Below, one piece after another: positions 42,485 to 57,400 of a stretch of DNA of 64,000 bases (positions within the stretch are counted from its first letter, which is position 1; every line of letters starts with the position of its first letter). Source of the DNA: JAENVT01 sp031430695 (GTDB lineage Bacteria > Actinomycetota > Acidimicrobiia > Acidimicrobiales > Ilumatobacteraceae); assembly GCA_031430695.1 (NCBI GenBank), contig JANPBZ010000134.1, positions 1-64,000 on the forward strand, written 5' to 3'. The notes below the pieces were generated by a model. It saw nothing but the letters and a program-made list of their open reading frames with translations. It made no database searches and had not been told where the DNA came from. A program made the position numbers and the translations under genes.

Positions 42485-45400
42485 ATGGCTGACGACAGAC
42501 CCTCCTCAAACAACGCCTCCCGCTGGTCGGGTCTGCGACGAAGCGCTCTCGCGACCGCGCTCGTCAGTGGATCTGTTGTGTTCGGCACCGGCCTGTTCGT
42601 TCCCTCGGTCGCTGCGGCTCCACTCTGCGCTTCACCGCCACTGACGGGCAACACGACTGCCACCGGTGTGATCAACACCTACTACCCCGGTCAGACCTCG
42701 ATCACAGCTGGCACGTCGAACACGACGGTGACGGTCGGAACGAGTCGCGGCTCGGCGACTCCGATCGCGGTTGGCGATCTTGTGATGGTGATGCAGATGC
42801 AGGGCGCAGAGATCAACGCGACCAACACCAACGCGTACGGCGACGGTGTCACGTCCGCGACGGCGTCAGGGTTCTTGAACAATGCCTCGTTCATCGCCGG
42901 GCAGTACGAGTATGCGACCGTGCGCTCGGTGGCCGGAGCAGTGGTCGGGCTCGATGGTTCGGGTACGAACGGCGGACTCATCAACAACTACGTCAACGCC
43001 AGCGAGTCGGCGACTCAGGGTCAGCAGCGGTTCCAGGTCGTGCGCGTGCCGCAGTACTCGTCGGCCACATTGAGCGTGGCGACGCCGCCTGCTGCCGTGG
43101 CGTGGGACGGCTCGAGCGGCGGCATCGTCGTGCTCGATGTCGCCAGCGATCTCAACCTCAACGGCGCGACGATCAACGTCACCGGCCAAGGCTTCCGTGG
43201 CGGTCTGCAGCGGAGTCGAAGCGGCACCGGCGGGTTGGCCAACACCGACTACCGAACGACCACCGCGCAAGCAGCGAATGGTCAAAAGGCGGAAGGCATC
43301 GCCGGAACCACGAAGTGGACCACCGGTTCGGCCGACACCGTCGGCGACGGATATCCGAACGGCGACTTCGGCCGCGGCGCACCCGGCAATGCCGGCGGTG
43401 GTGGGACCGACGGCGACCCGGCTTCCAACAGCGAGAACTCCGGCGGCGGTGGCGGAGGCAACGGCGGTGCCGGCGGCGTCGGAGGCAACACCTGGTCGTC
43501 GAACCTCGCACGCGGCGGGCATGGCGGTGCTGTGGTGCCCGGGACCGCGAGCCGAGTGTTCCTCGGCGGTGGCGGTGGCGCCGGCAGCGACAACAACGCA
43601 GTCCTTTCGTCAAGTGGTGGCGCAGGCGGAGGCATGGTGCTGGTGCGCGCCGGCAGCCTGTCGGGCACGGGCACGATCAACGCCGACGGCGCAGCCGGAA
43701 ACGTGAGCGGTCAAGACGGCAGCGGTGGCGGCGGGGCAGGCGGCTCGATCGTCGTGCTCACTTCCTTGACCGGAGCGGCAAGCGGTATCAGCGGCCTGAC
43801 GGCTCGTGCCCGAGGTGGTGCCGGCGGCAACGAGACCCACGCCGATCAACATGGCCCGGGTGGCGGCGGTGGCGGCGGGCGAGTGATCACTGCGGCTGCT
43901 ACCGCATCGACCGTTGTCACAGCTGGAGCCAACGGCACCCACGTCCCGACGAGCAGTGCCTACGGTGCAACGAGCGGTAGCGCTGGTGCGTCGTCGGCGA
44001 CTGCGGTCGTCGGCGATGCCCCAGGCACCAACACCGGCTCGCAATGCATCGATGCAAGTGTCACCAAATCGACCAACCCCACCCCCGTGATCCCTGGCCA
44101 GACAGTGACCTATACCGTGGTGGCCACCAACGACGGCCCGTACCCTCGAACGGGCACGGCGCCAATCGTGGTGACCGACACGTTGCCCGCCGGGCTCACC
44201 TCGGCGACATGGACGTGCAGCGCCTCGGCCGGATCCAACTGCACCGCCAGCGGCAGCGGATCGTTGAGTACGACCGCCAACCTCGAGGTCGGTGACTCGG
44301 CGACATACACGATCACCGCGACCCTGGCGTCGACATTCACGGGGACCCTCTCCAACACCGCCACCGTCGCCGGGCCGGCGACGATTCCTGAGCTCAACGC
44401 CACGAACAACTCGGCGACATCGGCCGTCCTGGCCGAACCACGCGCCAACCTTGGCATCACCAAGACGGACGGAGTCGCTGCTGAGGTACCCGGCACCAAT
44501 GCCGTCTACACGATCGTGGCGTCGAACGCCGGTCCCTCCACGGCAACCAACGCACTGATCACCGATTCACTGCCGGCGGGCACGATCTCGGGTTCGTGGA
44601 CGTGCGCAGCCGGCAGCGGGGGCACATGCGGTGCGGCAAGCGGCACGATGCCGATGTCGACGACTGCGACCCTCTCGCCGAGCGGCACGGTGACGTATAC
44701 CGTCACCGTCGCTGTGTCGTCGACCGCCACCGGTTCGCTGGCCAACACGGTCACGATCGCCGCCCCGGCCGGAACCGTCGAGACCAACTCGGCCAACAAC
44801 GTCGCGACCGACACCGACAACTTGACGCCGACGGCCGACCTGTCGATCTCGAAGACCGACGGTCTCACCACCATTGATGCCGGCACCGGCCTCACCTACA
44901 CCATCGCCCTCTCGAATGCCGGCCCATCGGCGATCACCGGAGCGACGGTCACCGATACCTTCCCTGCCAGCCTGACCGGCGCAACGTGGACGTGTGCCGC
45001 GTCGGCTGGGTCGAGTTGCCCGGCATCGGGCTCCGGCAGCATCTCCGCATCCGTGAATGTTCTTGCTGCCGGCTCGGTGACGTTCACGGTGACCGCCACG
45101 GTGGTCTCCACTGCGACCGGCACGTTGTCGAACACGGCGACCGTTGCATTGCCCGGTGGGGCGACTGACCCGACCGCGGCCAACAACACAGCCACCGACA
45201 CCACGACCATCACCCGCCGAGCCGATGTCTCGATCACCAAGACCGACGGGGCCGCCACGGAGGTGCCGGGAACGTCGGTGACCTACACGATCGTGGCGGC
45301 GAACGCCGGACCGTCTGCGGCGATCGGCACGAGCGTCACCGATACGTTGCCGGCCAGCCTCACGGGCGCGACCTGGACCTGCACAGCCACCGCTGGGTCG

Positions 45401-48400
45401 ACCTGCCCGGCATCGGGCAGCGGCAACATCAGCACCACGGTCGACCTACTGCCCAGTGGTAGCGCAACGTTCACCCTGACCGCCACGATCGCGTCGACCG
45501 CCACCGGGTCGCTGGCCAACACCGCCACCGTCGCAGTCGCCGCCGGAGTCACGGACCCCGCCGCTGGTAACAACTCGGCGACCGACACCGACACGCTGAC
45601 ACCGACCGCCGACCTGTCGATCACCAAGACCGACGGTGTCACCGGCGAGGTGCCGGGAACGGCGGTGACGTACACGATCGTCGCCTCCAACGCCGGCCCG
45701 TCAACCGCCACCGCCGCAACCGCGACGGACACGCTGCCGGCCGTGTTGTCGGGTGGCACATGGACATGCTCGGCGTCCGTCGGCTCGACGTGTCCCGCAT
45801 CGGGCAGCGGCAACATCAACGCCAGCGTCACGCTGGCTCCGGGCGGTACGGCGACGTTCACACTCACTGCCACGATCTCGAGCAGCGCCACCGGCAGCCT
45901 GGCCAACACGGCGACCATCGCCGCCCCGGCCTCGGTGACCGACCCGACACCTGGCAACAACTCGGCCACCGATGTCGACACCCTGACTCCCACCGGTGAT
46001 CTGTCGATCACCAAGACCGACGGAGTCGCCACCGCGATCCCCGGGCAAAGCGTGACGTACACGATCGTCGCGACCAATGCCGGCCCGTCGGTGATCACCG
46101 CAGCGACCGTCGCCGACACGTTCCCCGCGTCGATCGCCGGCGCGACCTGGACATGCTCGGCCTCCGCCGGTTCGAGCTGCCCGGCATCGGGCAGCGGCAA
46201 CATCAACGCCAACGTCAATCTGGCAGTCGCCGGCACGGCGACGTTCACCGTGACGGCACCCATCTCGCCGACGGCCACCGGCTCGTTGGTCAACACCGCA
46301 ACGATCGCCGCGCCCGCCGGAAGCAGTGATCCGAGCGGCGCCAACAACTCGGCGACCGACACCGACACGTTGACACCGACGGCCGATCTGTCGATCACCA
46401 AGACCGACGGTGCAGCCACCGAGGTGCCAGGCACGCCCGTGACGTACACAATCGTCGCCTCGAACGCCGGGCCCTCCGCGGCGTCGGGCTCGAACGTCGC
46501 CGACACCTTCCCCGCCGCACTCACTGGTGCAACGTGGACGTGCTCGGCAGGCGGCGGAGCGACGTGCCCGGCGTCGGGTAGCGGCAACATCAGTGCGACG
46601 GTCGACCTGCCGGTGGGTGGTACGGCGTCGTTCACGGTCAACGGCACCGTCGCCGCGGGCGCAACGGGCTCGCTGACCAACACGGCGACCGTGTCGGTCG
46701 GCGCAGGCATCACGGATCCTGCGCCGGGCAACAATGCCGCGACTGACACCGACACCCTGACGCCGACGGCAGATCTGCTGATCACCAAGACCGATGGGGC
46801 CACCACCGAGGTGCCCGGGACATCGGTGACCTACACGATCGTGGCCTCCAACGCCGGCCCTTCGACGATCACCGCGGCAACCGTCACCGATACGATGCCG
46901 GCCTCGCTGAGCGGCGTGACCTGGACGTGTTCGGCTTCGGCGGGCTCGTCGTGCCCGGCCTCTGGCTCGGGCTCGATCAGTGCTTCCGTCACCTTGGTCT
47001 CCGGTGGAGCGGCGACGTTCACGGTCACCGGCGCCATTTCGGCGACTGCCACGGGATCGCTGGCCAACACGGCCACGGTGGCGCTGCCCGGAGGTGCCAC
47101 CGACCCTACACCGGCCAACAACTCGGCCACCGACACCGACACACTGACGCCGACCGCTGATCTGTCGATCACCAAGACCGACGGATCGGCAACCGAAGTA
47201 CCGGGCACAGCGGTGACCTACACGATCGTGGCCAGCAATGCGGGCCCGTCCGCCGTCACTGCCGCGACGGTCGCCGACACGATGCCCGCCGCGCTCACCG
47301 GGGTGACCTGGACGTGCTCCGCCAGCAGCGGTGCCGCCTGCCCGGCGAGCGGCAGTGGCGACATCAACGCCTCGGTCGACCTGCCCGTGGGTGGTTCGGC
47401 GACGTTCACCGTCTCGGCAACGATCTCCGCGTCGGCGACGGGCAACCTCGTCAACACCGCAACGGTCGCGGCGCCGGGTGGGGTCACGGATCCGACGCCG
47501 GCGAACAACTCGGCGACCGATGCCGACTCGCTGATCCCGACCGCTGATCTGTCGATCACCAAGACCGATGGTGTTGTGACGGAAGTGCCGGGCACCGCGG
47601 TGGCGTACACGATCGTGGCGACCAATGGGGGTCCGTCGGCGGTCAGCGCGGCGACGATCGCCGACACCATGCCTGCTGCATTGACCGGGGTGACGTGGAC
47701 GTGCGCCGGTGCCTCGGGTGGGACCTGCCCGGCGAGCGGCAGCGGCAACATCAACGTCAGCGTCGATCTGCCAGTCGGCGCCTCGGTGACGTTCACCGTC
47801 TCGGCGACGATCTCCACCTCGGCGACCGGCACGCTGGTCAATACGGCCACGATCGCGCCGCCTGCCGGCGTCACTGATCCGACGCCGGCGAACAACTCGG
47901 CGACCGATACCGACACCTTGAACCCCACGGCTGACCTGTCGATCACCAAGACCGATGGGTCTGCGACCGAGGTGCCGGGCACTGCGGTGACGTATACGAT
48001 CGTGGCCGGCAACTCGGGTCCGTCGGCCGTGATCGCGGCGACGGTTGCCGACACGATTCCCGCAACGCTCAACGGCGCGACATGGACCTGCGTGCCGGCC
48101 GGTGGTGGGTCGTGTGCAGCCAGCAGCGGCAGTGGCAACATCAGCACGACCGTCGATCTGCCGGTCGGCGCGACTGCGACGTTCACGATCTCGGCCACCG
48201 TGGTGGCAACGACCACGGGCAACCTGGTCAATACGGCATCGATCACTGCGCCGGGCGGGGTCACCGATCCGACGCCTGCCAACAACTCGGCGACCGACAC
48301 CGATACCTTGAATCCGACGGCCGATCTCTCGATCAGCAAGACCGACGGAGTCGCCTCGGTCATTCCCGGCCAAAGCACGACGTACACCGTCGTGGTCGGC

Positions 48401-51400
48401 AATGCCGGCCCGTCGACCGCGGTGAACGCACCCGTCGCCGATGCACTTCCTGCTGGTGCGACTTCCGGTTCGTGGACGTGTGCCGCGTCTGTCGGCGCAA
48501 GCTGCGGTGCTGCATCGGGATCGATGCCGATCGCGACCACCGTCACCATCGCCGCCGGCGCGACTGCGACGTACAACGTGGTCGTCGCGGTCTCGTCGAC
48601 TGCTACAGGCTCGTTGACCAATACCTCGACGGTGCAGGCACCGGCCGGAGTGACCGACCCCGTGTCGGCCGACAACTCGGCCACCGACATCGACTCGCTG
48701 ACCCCGACCGCCGATGTGTCGATCTCAAAGACCGATGGCCTCACCACCGTGGTGCCCGGCGCCAACGTCACCTACACCGTGGTCGCCTCCAATCCCGGTC
48801 CTTCGACCGTGACCGGTGCGACAGTCAGCGACACGATTCCCGCGGCGTTGAGCGGCGCAACCTGGACGTGCTCGGCCAGCGGCGGGTCGACATGTCCGGC
48901 CACCGGCAGCGGCGATCTCGCCGCGTCGGTCACCCTTGCTCCGGGCGGGTCGACAACGTTCACGATCTCGGCCACTGTCGTTGCCTCGGCCACCGGCACG
49001 ATCTCCAACACAGCGACGATCACGTTGCCGGGCACAGTCACCGACCCGACGCCCGCCAACAACTCGGCCACTGACCTCACCACCGTGACACCGCAGACCG
49101 ACCTGACCATCACCAAGACCGACGGGACTCCGACAGCGGTGCCGGGCCAGTCGACCACCTACACGATCGTGGTCACCAACACGGGACCATCCAGCGTCAC
49201 CGGTGCGGCTGTGACCGACACGATGCCCGCAGGCGTGACGACGATGAACTGGTCGTGTGCCGGTTCGGGTGGCGGAAGCTGCCCGGCGGCGGGCAGCGGT
49301 TCGATCAGCGACAACGTCGACCTGCCGGTCGGTGCGTCGGTCACGTACACCGTCACGGTCGCAGTGGCCGCAGGCGCGACGGGAACGTTGACCAACACTG
49401 CCACCGTCGCCGCACCGCTCGGTGTCACCGATACGAACGCAGCGAACAACACCGCGACCGATGTCGACACGCTGACGCCACGTGCCGATCTGGCGGTCAC
49501 CAAGACCGATGGCGTCGCCTCGGTGATCCCCGGGCAATCGACGACCTACACGGTCACAGTGACCAACGCTGGCCCATCGGATGCCCCGAACACCGTTGTC
49601 ACTGACGCCACGCCCGTCGATGCCTCGTTCACGTCGTGGAGCTGCTCGCCGAGCGCCGGCGCCGCCTGCTCGACGGCATCGGGAAGCGGGTCGATCAACA
49701 CCTCCGTCGATCTGCCGCTCGGCACGATCGTCACGTTCGTCGTCGACGCCGCGATTGACGCCGCGGCCACTGGCACGCTCGGCAACACGGCGACGGCCGC
49801 CCCGGCGCCGGGCATCACCGACCCTGTTGTCGGCAACAACTCGGCCACCGATACTGACACGCTCACACCGACCGCTGACCTGGCGATCACCAAGACGAAC
49901 CTTCTCAGCACGGTGGTGCCGGGCGATCCGATCAGCTACACCGTCACGGCCTCGAACTCCGGCCCGTCGTCGGTCGTCGGTGCATCGGTCGTCGATGCGT
50001 TGCCGGCCTCGTTGACGGCGGCAACGTGGACCTGCGCGGCGTCGGGTGGCGGCTCGTGCACATCGTCGGGTTCCGGTTCGATCAACGAAACCGTGAACCT
50101 GCCGGTCGGAGCGACAGTGATCTACACGGTCGACGGAGTCGTCGCCTCGGCAGCGATCGGCAGCATCGACAACACCGCAACCGTGGGAGTGCCGGTCGGG
50201 GTGACCGATCCGGTCGTCGGCAACAACTCGGCCACCGATAGCGATCCGTTGACCCCCGAAGTCGACCTGTCGATCACCAAGACCGACGGCCTTGCCATTG
50301 CCGACCCGCTCGATGCCGTGACCTACACGATCGTGGTGTCCAACGACGGGCCTTCGTCGGTGTCCGACGCGCAGGTCGTCGACCTGATTCCGGCGGCTCT
50401 GCTCGGGGCGACGTGGACCTGTGCATCGGGCGTCGGGGGCAACTGCGACCTGGCCGGCCCGGTCGCCGGCGACATCAACACCACCGTCGATCTGGCCGTC
50501 AACGGCTCCGTGCAGTTCACCGTCACCGCCACGATCGCCGGGTCGACGATCGGCACGGTCATCAACACTGCCACCGTGTCGGCTCCGTCCGGTGTGAGCG
50601 AGACCAACAGTGCCGACAACGCGGCGACCGATGCAACGGCCGTCACCTCGACCGCAGCCCTGTCGATCACCAAGACCGACGGACAAGCCACCGATGTGGC
50701 AGGCACTTCATCGACGTACACGATCACCGTCGCCAACTCCGGTCCATCGGCAGTGATCAACGCGGCGGTGGCCGACGCGCTGCCGCCCGCATTGACCAAT
50801 GCGACCTGGACGTGCACGGCCTCCGGTGCCGGCAACTGCGACGACGCCGGACCCACAGCGGGTGACATCAACTCCACCGTCGACCTGCCGTCGGGCGAGT
50901 CGGCAACCTTCACGGTCACCGCAACCGTCGATCCGAGCTTCACCGGGTTGCTGTCGAACACGGCCACCGTCACCGCGCCGCCCGGCACGATCGACGATCC
51001 GTCGAACAACAGCAGCACCGACGACACCACAGTCGTCGCCGAAGCCAACCTGACCGTCGCCAAGTCCGACGGCACAGTCACGGCGACTCCGGGGGCCGAC
51101 ACCACGTACACAGTGACCGTCGACAACGCCGGGCCTTCAGCCGTGGTCGGCGCGACCGTCGGCGACGTGTTGCCCGCCGGGGCGACGGCGATGAACTGGA
51201 CATGCGCCGCCAGCGTTGGGTCGTCGTGCACCGCTTCGGGAAGTGGCTCGCTCGGTGACACCGTCGATCTCCTGCCCGGCGGCCAGGTGACCTACGTCGT
51301 CATCGTCGACATCGACGCTGCGGCCACAGGCCTGCTGACCAACACCGCCACTGCAACTGTTCCCCCGACCATGACCGAGACATCACCGCTCGACAACACC

Positions 51401-54400
51401 GCAACCGACATCGACAGCCTGGTTGCCGAGACAGACCTGGCGATCACCAAGACCGACAACACGCTCGCCGCGGTACCTGGCACCGCGATCACCTACACCA
51501 TCGTCGCCACCAACAATGGGCCGTCCGACGCCATCGGAGCCACTGTCGCCGACACGTTCCCGGGCGAGTTGAACTCGATCAGTTGGACATGCGTCGGTCC
51601 GTGCACACCCGCTGGCAGCGGAGCGCTGAACGACGTCGTCGGCCTTCCTGTCGGCGCCACCGTCACGTACACCGTCACGGCGACCATCGCCGCATCGGCG
51701 GTTGGTGTGCTGAGCAACACCGCCACCGTGACCGCCGCGCCTGGCACCGTTGATCCGAACCCGGTCAACGATTCGGCCACCGATGTCGACACGCTCGCCG
51801 CTGTCGCCGATCTGTCGATCACCAAGACCGATGGAGCGGCCAATGAGGTGCCCGGCACCCCGGTCAGCTACACGATCGTCGTCTCGAACAATGGTCCATC
51901 CGATGTCGTCGGTGCGTCCGTGGTCGACACGTTCCCGCTCGACCTCGCCAACGCCACATGGAGTTGTGTGGCTGCAGGGGGGACCTGCCCGGTAGCGGGA
52001 TCGGGCGACATCAACGCAGTGGTCATCCTGGCCGTCGGTGGCGCGGCGACGTTCGCGGTCACCGCTGATGTCGCCGCTTCGGCGACCGGCACGTTGACCA
52101 ACACCGCAACGGTGACAGCACCTCCGGCCACCGATCCGAACGCGGGGAACAACTCGGCCACCGATGTCGACACCTTGTCGCCTGAAGTCGATCTGTCGGT
52201 CACCAAGACCGACAACGACCTGGTGGCCCAACCCGGTGACTCCGTGACCTACGAGATCGTGGTTTCCAATGCCGGACCATCCGCTGTGATCGGCGCACCG
52301 TTCACCGACATCGTGCCCTCCTCGCTCGTCGGAGTGTCGTGGACGTGCGCGGCATCGTCGGGCGCGTCGTGCCCAGCGGCGGGATCGGGCAATGCCATCA
52401 ACACCACGCTCTCGCTGACACCTGGTGGGACAGCAACGTTCACCGTGACTGCCACGGTGGATGCACCGGCGACTGGCGTGATTGCCAATACGGCGACCAT
52501 CGCTGCGCCCGTTGGCGTGGTCGAGACAGCATCCGGTGACAACACCGCGACCGACACGACGTCGGTGACGCCGACGGCAGACCTGATCATCACCAAGACG
52601 GACGGGCTGACGTCGATCGCTGCGGGCCAAGCAATCACATACACAATCGTCGTCACCAACGCTGGTCCGTCGACCATCACCGACGCACTCGTCACCGACG
52701 TACTGCCCTCAGCGTTGGTCGGTGCCACCTGGACATGTGCCGCGTCGGCCGGGTCGAGCTGCCTCGACGCGGCAGGCTCAGGCGACATCAGCGACCTTGT
52801 CACGTTGGCATCCACCGGTACGGCGACGTTCACGGTCTCCGCGACCGTCGCCGCGTCGACGCCGGCGGGCACGCTTTCTAACACCGCCGATGTGGCGATG
52901 CCGGTTGGCTCGGTCGACCCGACACCGGCCAACAACACGGCCACTGACACCACGACGATCGAGCGGCACGCCGACCTCGAGGTCACCAAGACCGATGGCG
53001 TGAGCTCGGCGACGCCGGGTCTGGCGATCCAGTACACGATCGTCGTCACCAACAACGGGCCATCCAATGTGTCTGCGGCCACGGTCGTCGACACCATGCC
53101 GGCCACGTTGATCGGCGCCACCTGGACGTGCTCGGCTTCGGTCGGCTCGACGTGCCCGGCCTCCGGATCTGGCGATTTCGCCTCGCTCGTCGACCTGCTC
53201 GCCGGTGGCACGGCAACCTTCACCGTCGATGCCACCGTGGCCGCCTCGGCGCTCGGCACGCTGGTCAACACGGCCGGCGCGACCGTTCCGTCCGGCGTGA
53301 CCGACCCGGTGCCCGGCAACAACTCGTCGACCGACACCGACACCCTCGACCCCGTTGCCGACCTGTCGATCACCAAGGACGACTTCTCGGCCACGGCGAC
53401 GCCAGGCGCGCCAGTCACCTACACGGTTGTCGTATCGAATGCCGGGCCTTCCGACGTCATCGGCGCGACGGTTGCCGACGTGCTGCCGGCGACCTTGAGC
53501 GGGGTCACCTGGAGCTGCTCGGTCAGCGGTTCCGGCTCCTGCCCGGCCTCGGGCAGTGGCGACGTCAACAGCCTCGTCTCGCTGACCGTTGGCGCCACGG
53601 CGACATTCACGATCACCGGGACTCTGTCTGCAGCAGCCACTGCCAATCTGGTCAACACGGCCACCGTCACCGCCCCCGTCGGTGTCACCGATCCGGCACC
53701 GGCCGACAACAGTGCCACCGACGTCGACACATTGGCGCGAGTCGCCGATCTGTCGGTCACCAAGACCGACTTCGCCGCCACCGCGACACCGGGTACAGCG
53801 GTGAGCTACCAGATCGTCGCCACCAACAACGGGCCATCCGACATCACCGGTGCTGTGGTGACCGACACCCCACCGGCTGAGCTCACCGGTGTCACCTGGT
53901 CGTGCACCGCCACGGGCGGGGCATCGTGCAGCAACTCCAGTGGTGTCGGGGCAATCAACGAACTCGCCGATCTGCCAGTGGGCGCCTCGGTCACCTTCAC
54001 CCTCACAGCGACGCTGAGCCCTGCAGCGACTGTCCCCGTCGCCAACACCGTCCAGATCGCTGTACCTGCTGGGGCGACGGATCCGAACCCAAGCAACAAC
54101 ACCGCTACCGACACCGACGCGATCGTGCCAGTGGCTGATCTGTCGATCACCAAGACGGTAGACCTGGCAGCGGCACTGCCCGACGACGTGCTGACGTACA
54201 CCATCGTCGTCGCCAATGCCGGACCGTCCGACATCAGCGATTCGCTGGTCGACGACGTCGTGCCCGCCGACGTGGTCGGGGCGACGTGGACGTGTGCGGC
54301 GCAGGCCGGCGGCAACTGCGATCTCACCGGTCCTGTCAGCGGCGACATCGCGGGCACCGTCGACCTGGTGGTCGGTGGCAGTGTGTCGTTCACGGTGACC

Positions 54401-57400
54401 GGCACGGTCGCGTCGACGGCGACCGGCACGATCATCAACTCGGCGACCGTCGCTGCACCGGCGGGAGCCAACGATCCGAACCCGGCCAACAACACGTCCT
54501 CGGCATCGACGACGATCAACCCGAAAGCCGACCTGTCGATCACCAAGACCGATGGCAATGTCACCGATGTCGCCGGTACATCGCTCCAGTACTCGATCGT
54601 TGTCACCAACAGCGGTCCTTCGACCATCCAAGACGCGCCGGTCGACGACGTGCTGCCGGCCGCGTTGCTGGCAGTGTCGTGGACCTGCTCGCCTTCTGCT
54701 TTCTCCGTATGCGACGATCCAGCGGGTGGCGGCGACATTACTACAACCGTCGATCTGCTGGCCGGTGGAACAGCGACGTTCGTCATCGACGCCTCGATCG
54801 ACCCGGCCTTTGCCGGTGTGCTCACCAACACTGCCTCGGTGACCATGCCAGGCGTCGGTGTCGACCCGACTCCTGCCAACAACTCGGCGACCGATCTCAC
54901 CACGATCGTCGCCGAGGCCGACCTGTCGATCACCAAGACCGATGGCAGCCTGGCGGCTACGCCCGGCGGCTCGACCGTCTACACAGTGACGGTGAGCAAC
55001 TCCGGTCCGTCGACGGTCGTTGGCGCCCCGGTGTCGGACGCCATTCCCGCCGGTGCGACAGCAATGAACTGGACCTGCCTGGCGTCGCCGGGCTCGTCGT
55101 GCGCGCCTTCCGGCAGCGGAGCGCTCGCTGACACGGTCTCGTTGCTGCCGGGTGGCGCCGCCACGTACCAAGCAACGGTCGACATCTCGAGCGCGGCGAC
55201 GGGCGCCTTCGTCAACACTGCGTCGGTCGCCGCACCGATCGGGGTCACCGACCCGGCGCCCGCGAACAACTCGGCGACCGATATCGACACGTTGAGCCCG
55301 TCGGCCGACCTGTCGATCACCAAGACCGACGGCTTGTCGAACGCCGTGCCCGGCACGTCGTTGACTTACACGGTTGTCGCCACGAATGCCGGACCTTCCG
55401 ACGCGGTCGGCGCGACGATCAACGACAGTCTCCCGGCCTCGCTTGTCGGCTCGACCTGGACCTGTGTCGGTACTGGCGGCGGCACCTGCGCAGGAGCCGG
55501 AGTCGGGAACATCGCCGACACGGTGAATCTCCCGACGGGTGCCTCGGTCACCTACTCGGTGACGGCAATGATCGATTCCAACGCCACCGGAACGTTGGTC
55601 AACACAGCGTCGATCGCTGCACCGATCGGCACCACCGATCCAGACCCGAGCGACAATTCGGCCACCGACACCGACACGCTGACACCGCAATCCGACCTGT
55701 TCGTCACCAAGACCGACGGCCAAACCAATGTGGTGCCGGGTACGCCCGTCACCTACACGGTCGTCGCCGGCAACGCCGGCCCGTCGGCTGTGGCCGGTGC
55801 GACAGTGACCGACCTCCTCTCAGCCGACCTGCTCGGCGCGTCGTGGACGTGCGCGGCGGCCGGCGGAAGATGCCCGGCGACCGGTACGGGCAATATCGCG
55901 GCCAACATCGATCTTGCAGTCGGTGGCACTGCGACCTTCACGATCTCCGCCACCGTGTCGCCCTCGGCAACCTCCACGCTCGCCAATACCGTCGACGTCG
56001 CCGTTCCGAGCGGCGTCACCGATCCGATGGCCGGCAACAACACAGCGACCGACACCGACACCTTGAACCCTGAGGCCGATCTGTCGATCAGCAAGACCGA
56101 CGGCCGGATCAGCGCCCAGCCCGGCGACGCGATCACCTACACCCTCGTCGCCGCCAACGCCGGCCCGTCGGCGGTCGTCGGTGCCCCGGTGATCGACGCC
56201 TTGCCCGCAGGCCTGTCCGCAGCCTCGTGGACCTGCGCACCGTCCGCAGGTGCGTCGTGTCCTGCATCGGGTAGCGGCAACATCAACACGACGGTGTCGC
56301 TGCCGGTAGGAGCGACGGCAATCTTCACCGTCACGACGTCGATCACCGCAACGTCAGGCGTCGTTGCGAACACGGTGCAGATCGATGCTCCGGCAGGGGT
56401 CAGCGATCCGAGCACCGGTGACAACGTGGCGACCGATACCACCTCGATCACGCCGACCGCGGATCTCTCGATCACCAAGACCGACGGCCTCACCACGGTG
56501 GCTGCCGGTGAGGTGGTCACCTATTCGATCGTTGCCACCAACGCAGGACCGTCGCCGATCATCGGTGCAACCGTCGCCGACGCGATCCCCGGAGTGCTCG
56601 TCGGCGCATCCTGGACCTGCTCTGCGACGGTCGGTTCGACGTGCGCCAACGCCACGGGCAGTGGCAGCATCAACGAGCTCGCCGACCTTGCCGCTGGCGG
56701 TCAGGTGACGTTCTCGATCACCGGGACCGTCAATGGATCGGCGGCGCCAGGGCTGCTCTCCAACACGGCGACGATCACGATGCCGTTCGGCTCGATCGAT
56801 CCGACGCCGGGCAACAATTCGGCGACCGACACCACCGTCATCGAGCGACGCGCTGACCTGTCGATCTCCAAGGACGACTTCACCGGCGCGGCAGTGGCCG
56901 GTGGTTCCACGACCTACACCGTCGTCGTCTCGAACAACGGACCTTCGAACGTGTTCGGCGCCGCAGTCAGCGACCCGATCCCGACCGGAGTGACGGCAAT
57001 GACCTGGACGTGCAGTGCGACCGCGGGAGCCTCGTGCATCGTCGCCGGCACGGGCGCGCTGGCGACGAACGTCAACCTCGCGGCCGGCTCGTCGGTCACC
57101 TTCACCGTCGTCGTCGACATCGACGCAGCGGCCTCGGGCCTGCTGACCAACATCGCCTCGGTCATCCCGCCGAGCGGCGTGACCGACCCGAACTCGGCCA
57201 ACGACTCCGACACCGATGTCGACACGGTTGCCGGCGTTGCGGATCTGACCATCACCAAGGACGACGGTTCGTCGACTGCGACCCCAGGGTCGACCACGAC
57301 GTACACGATGGTCGTCACCAACAACGGGCCGTCGAACGTGACCGGTGCGACCGTGACCGATCTCCAACCGGTCGGCACCACGTTCGACTCGTGGGCCTGC

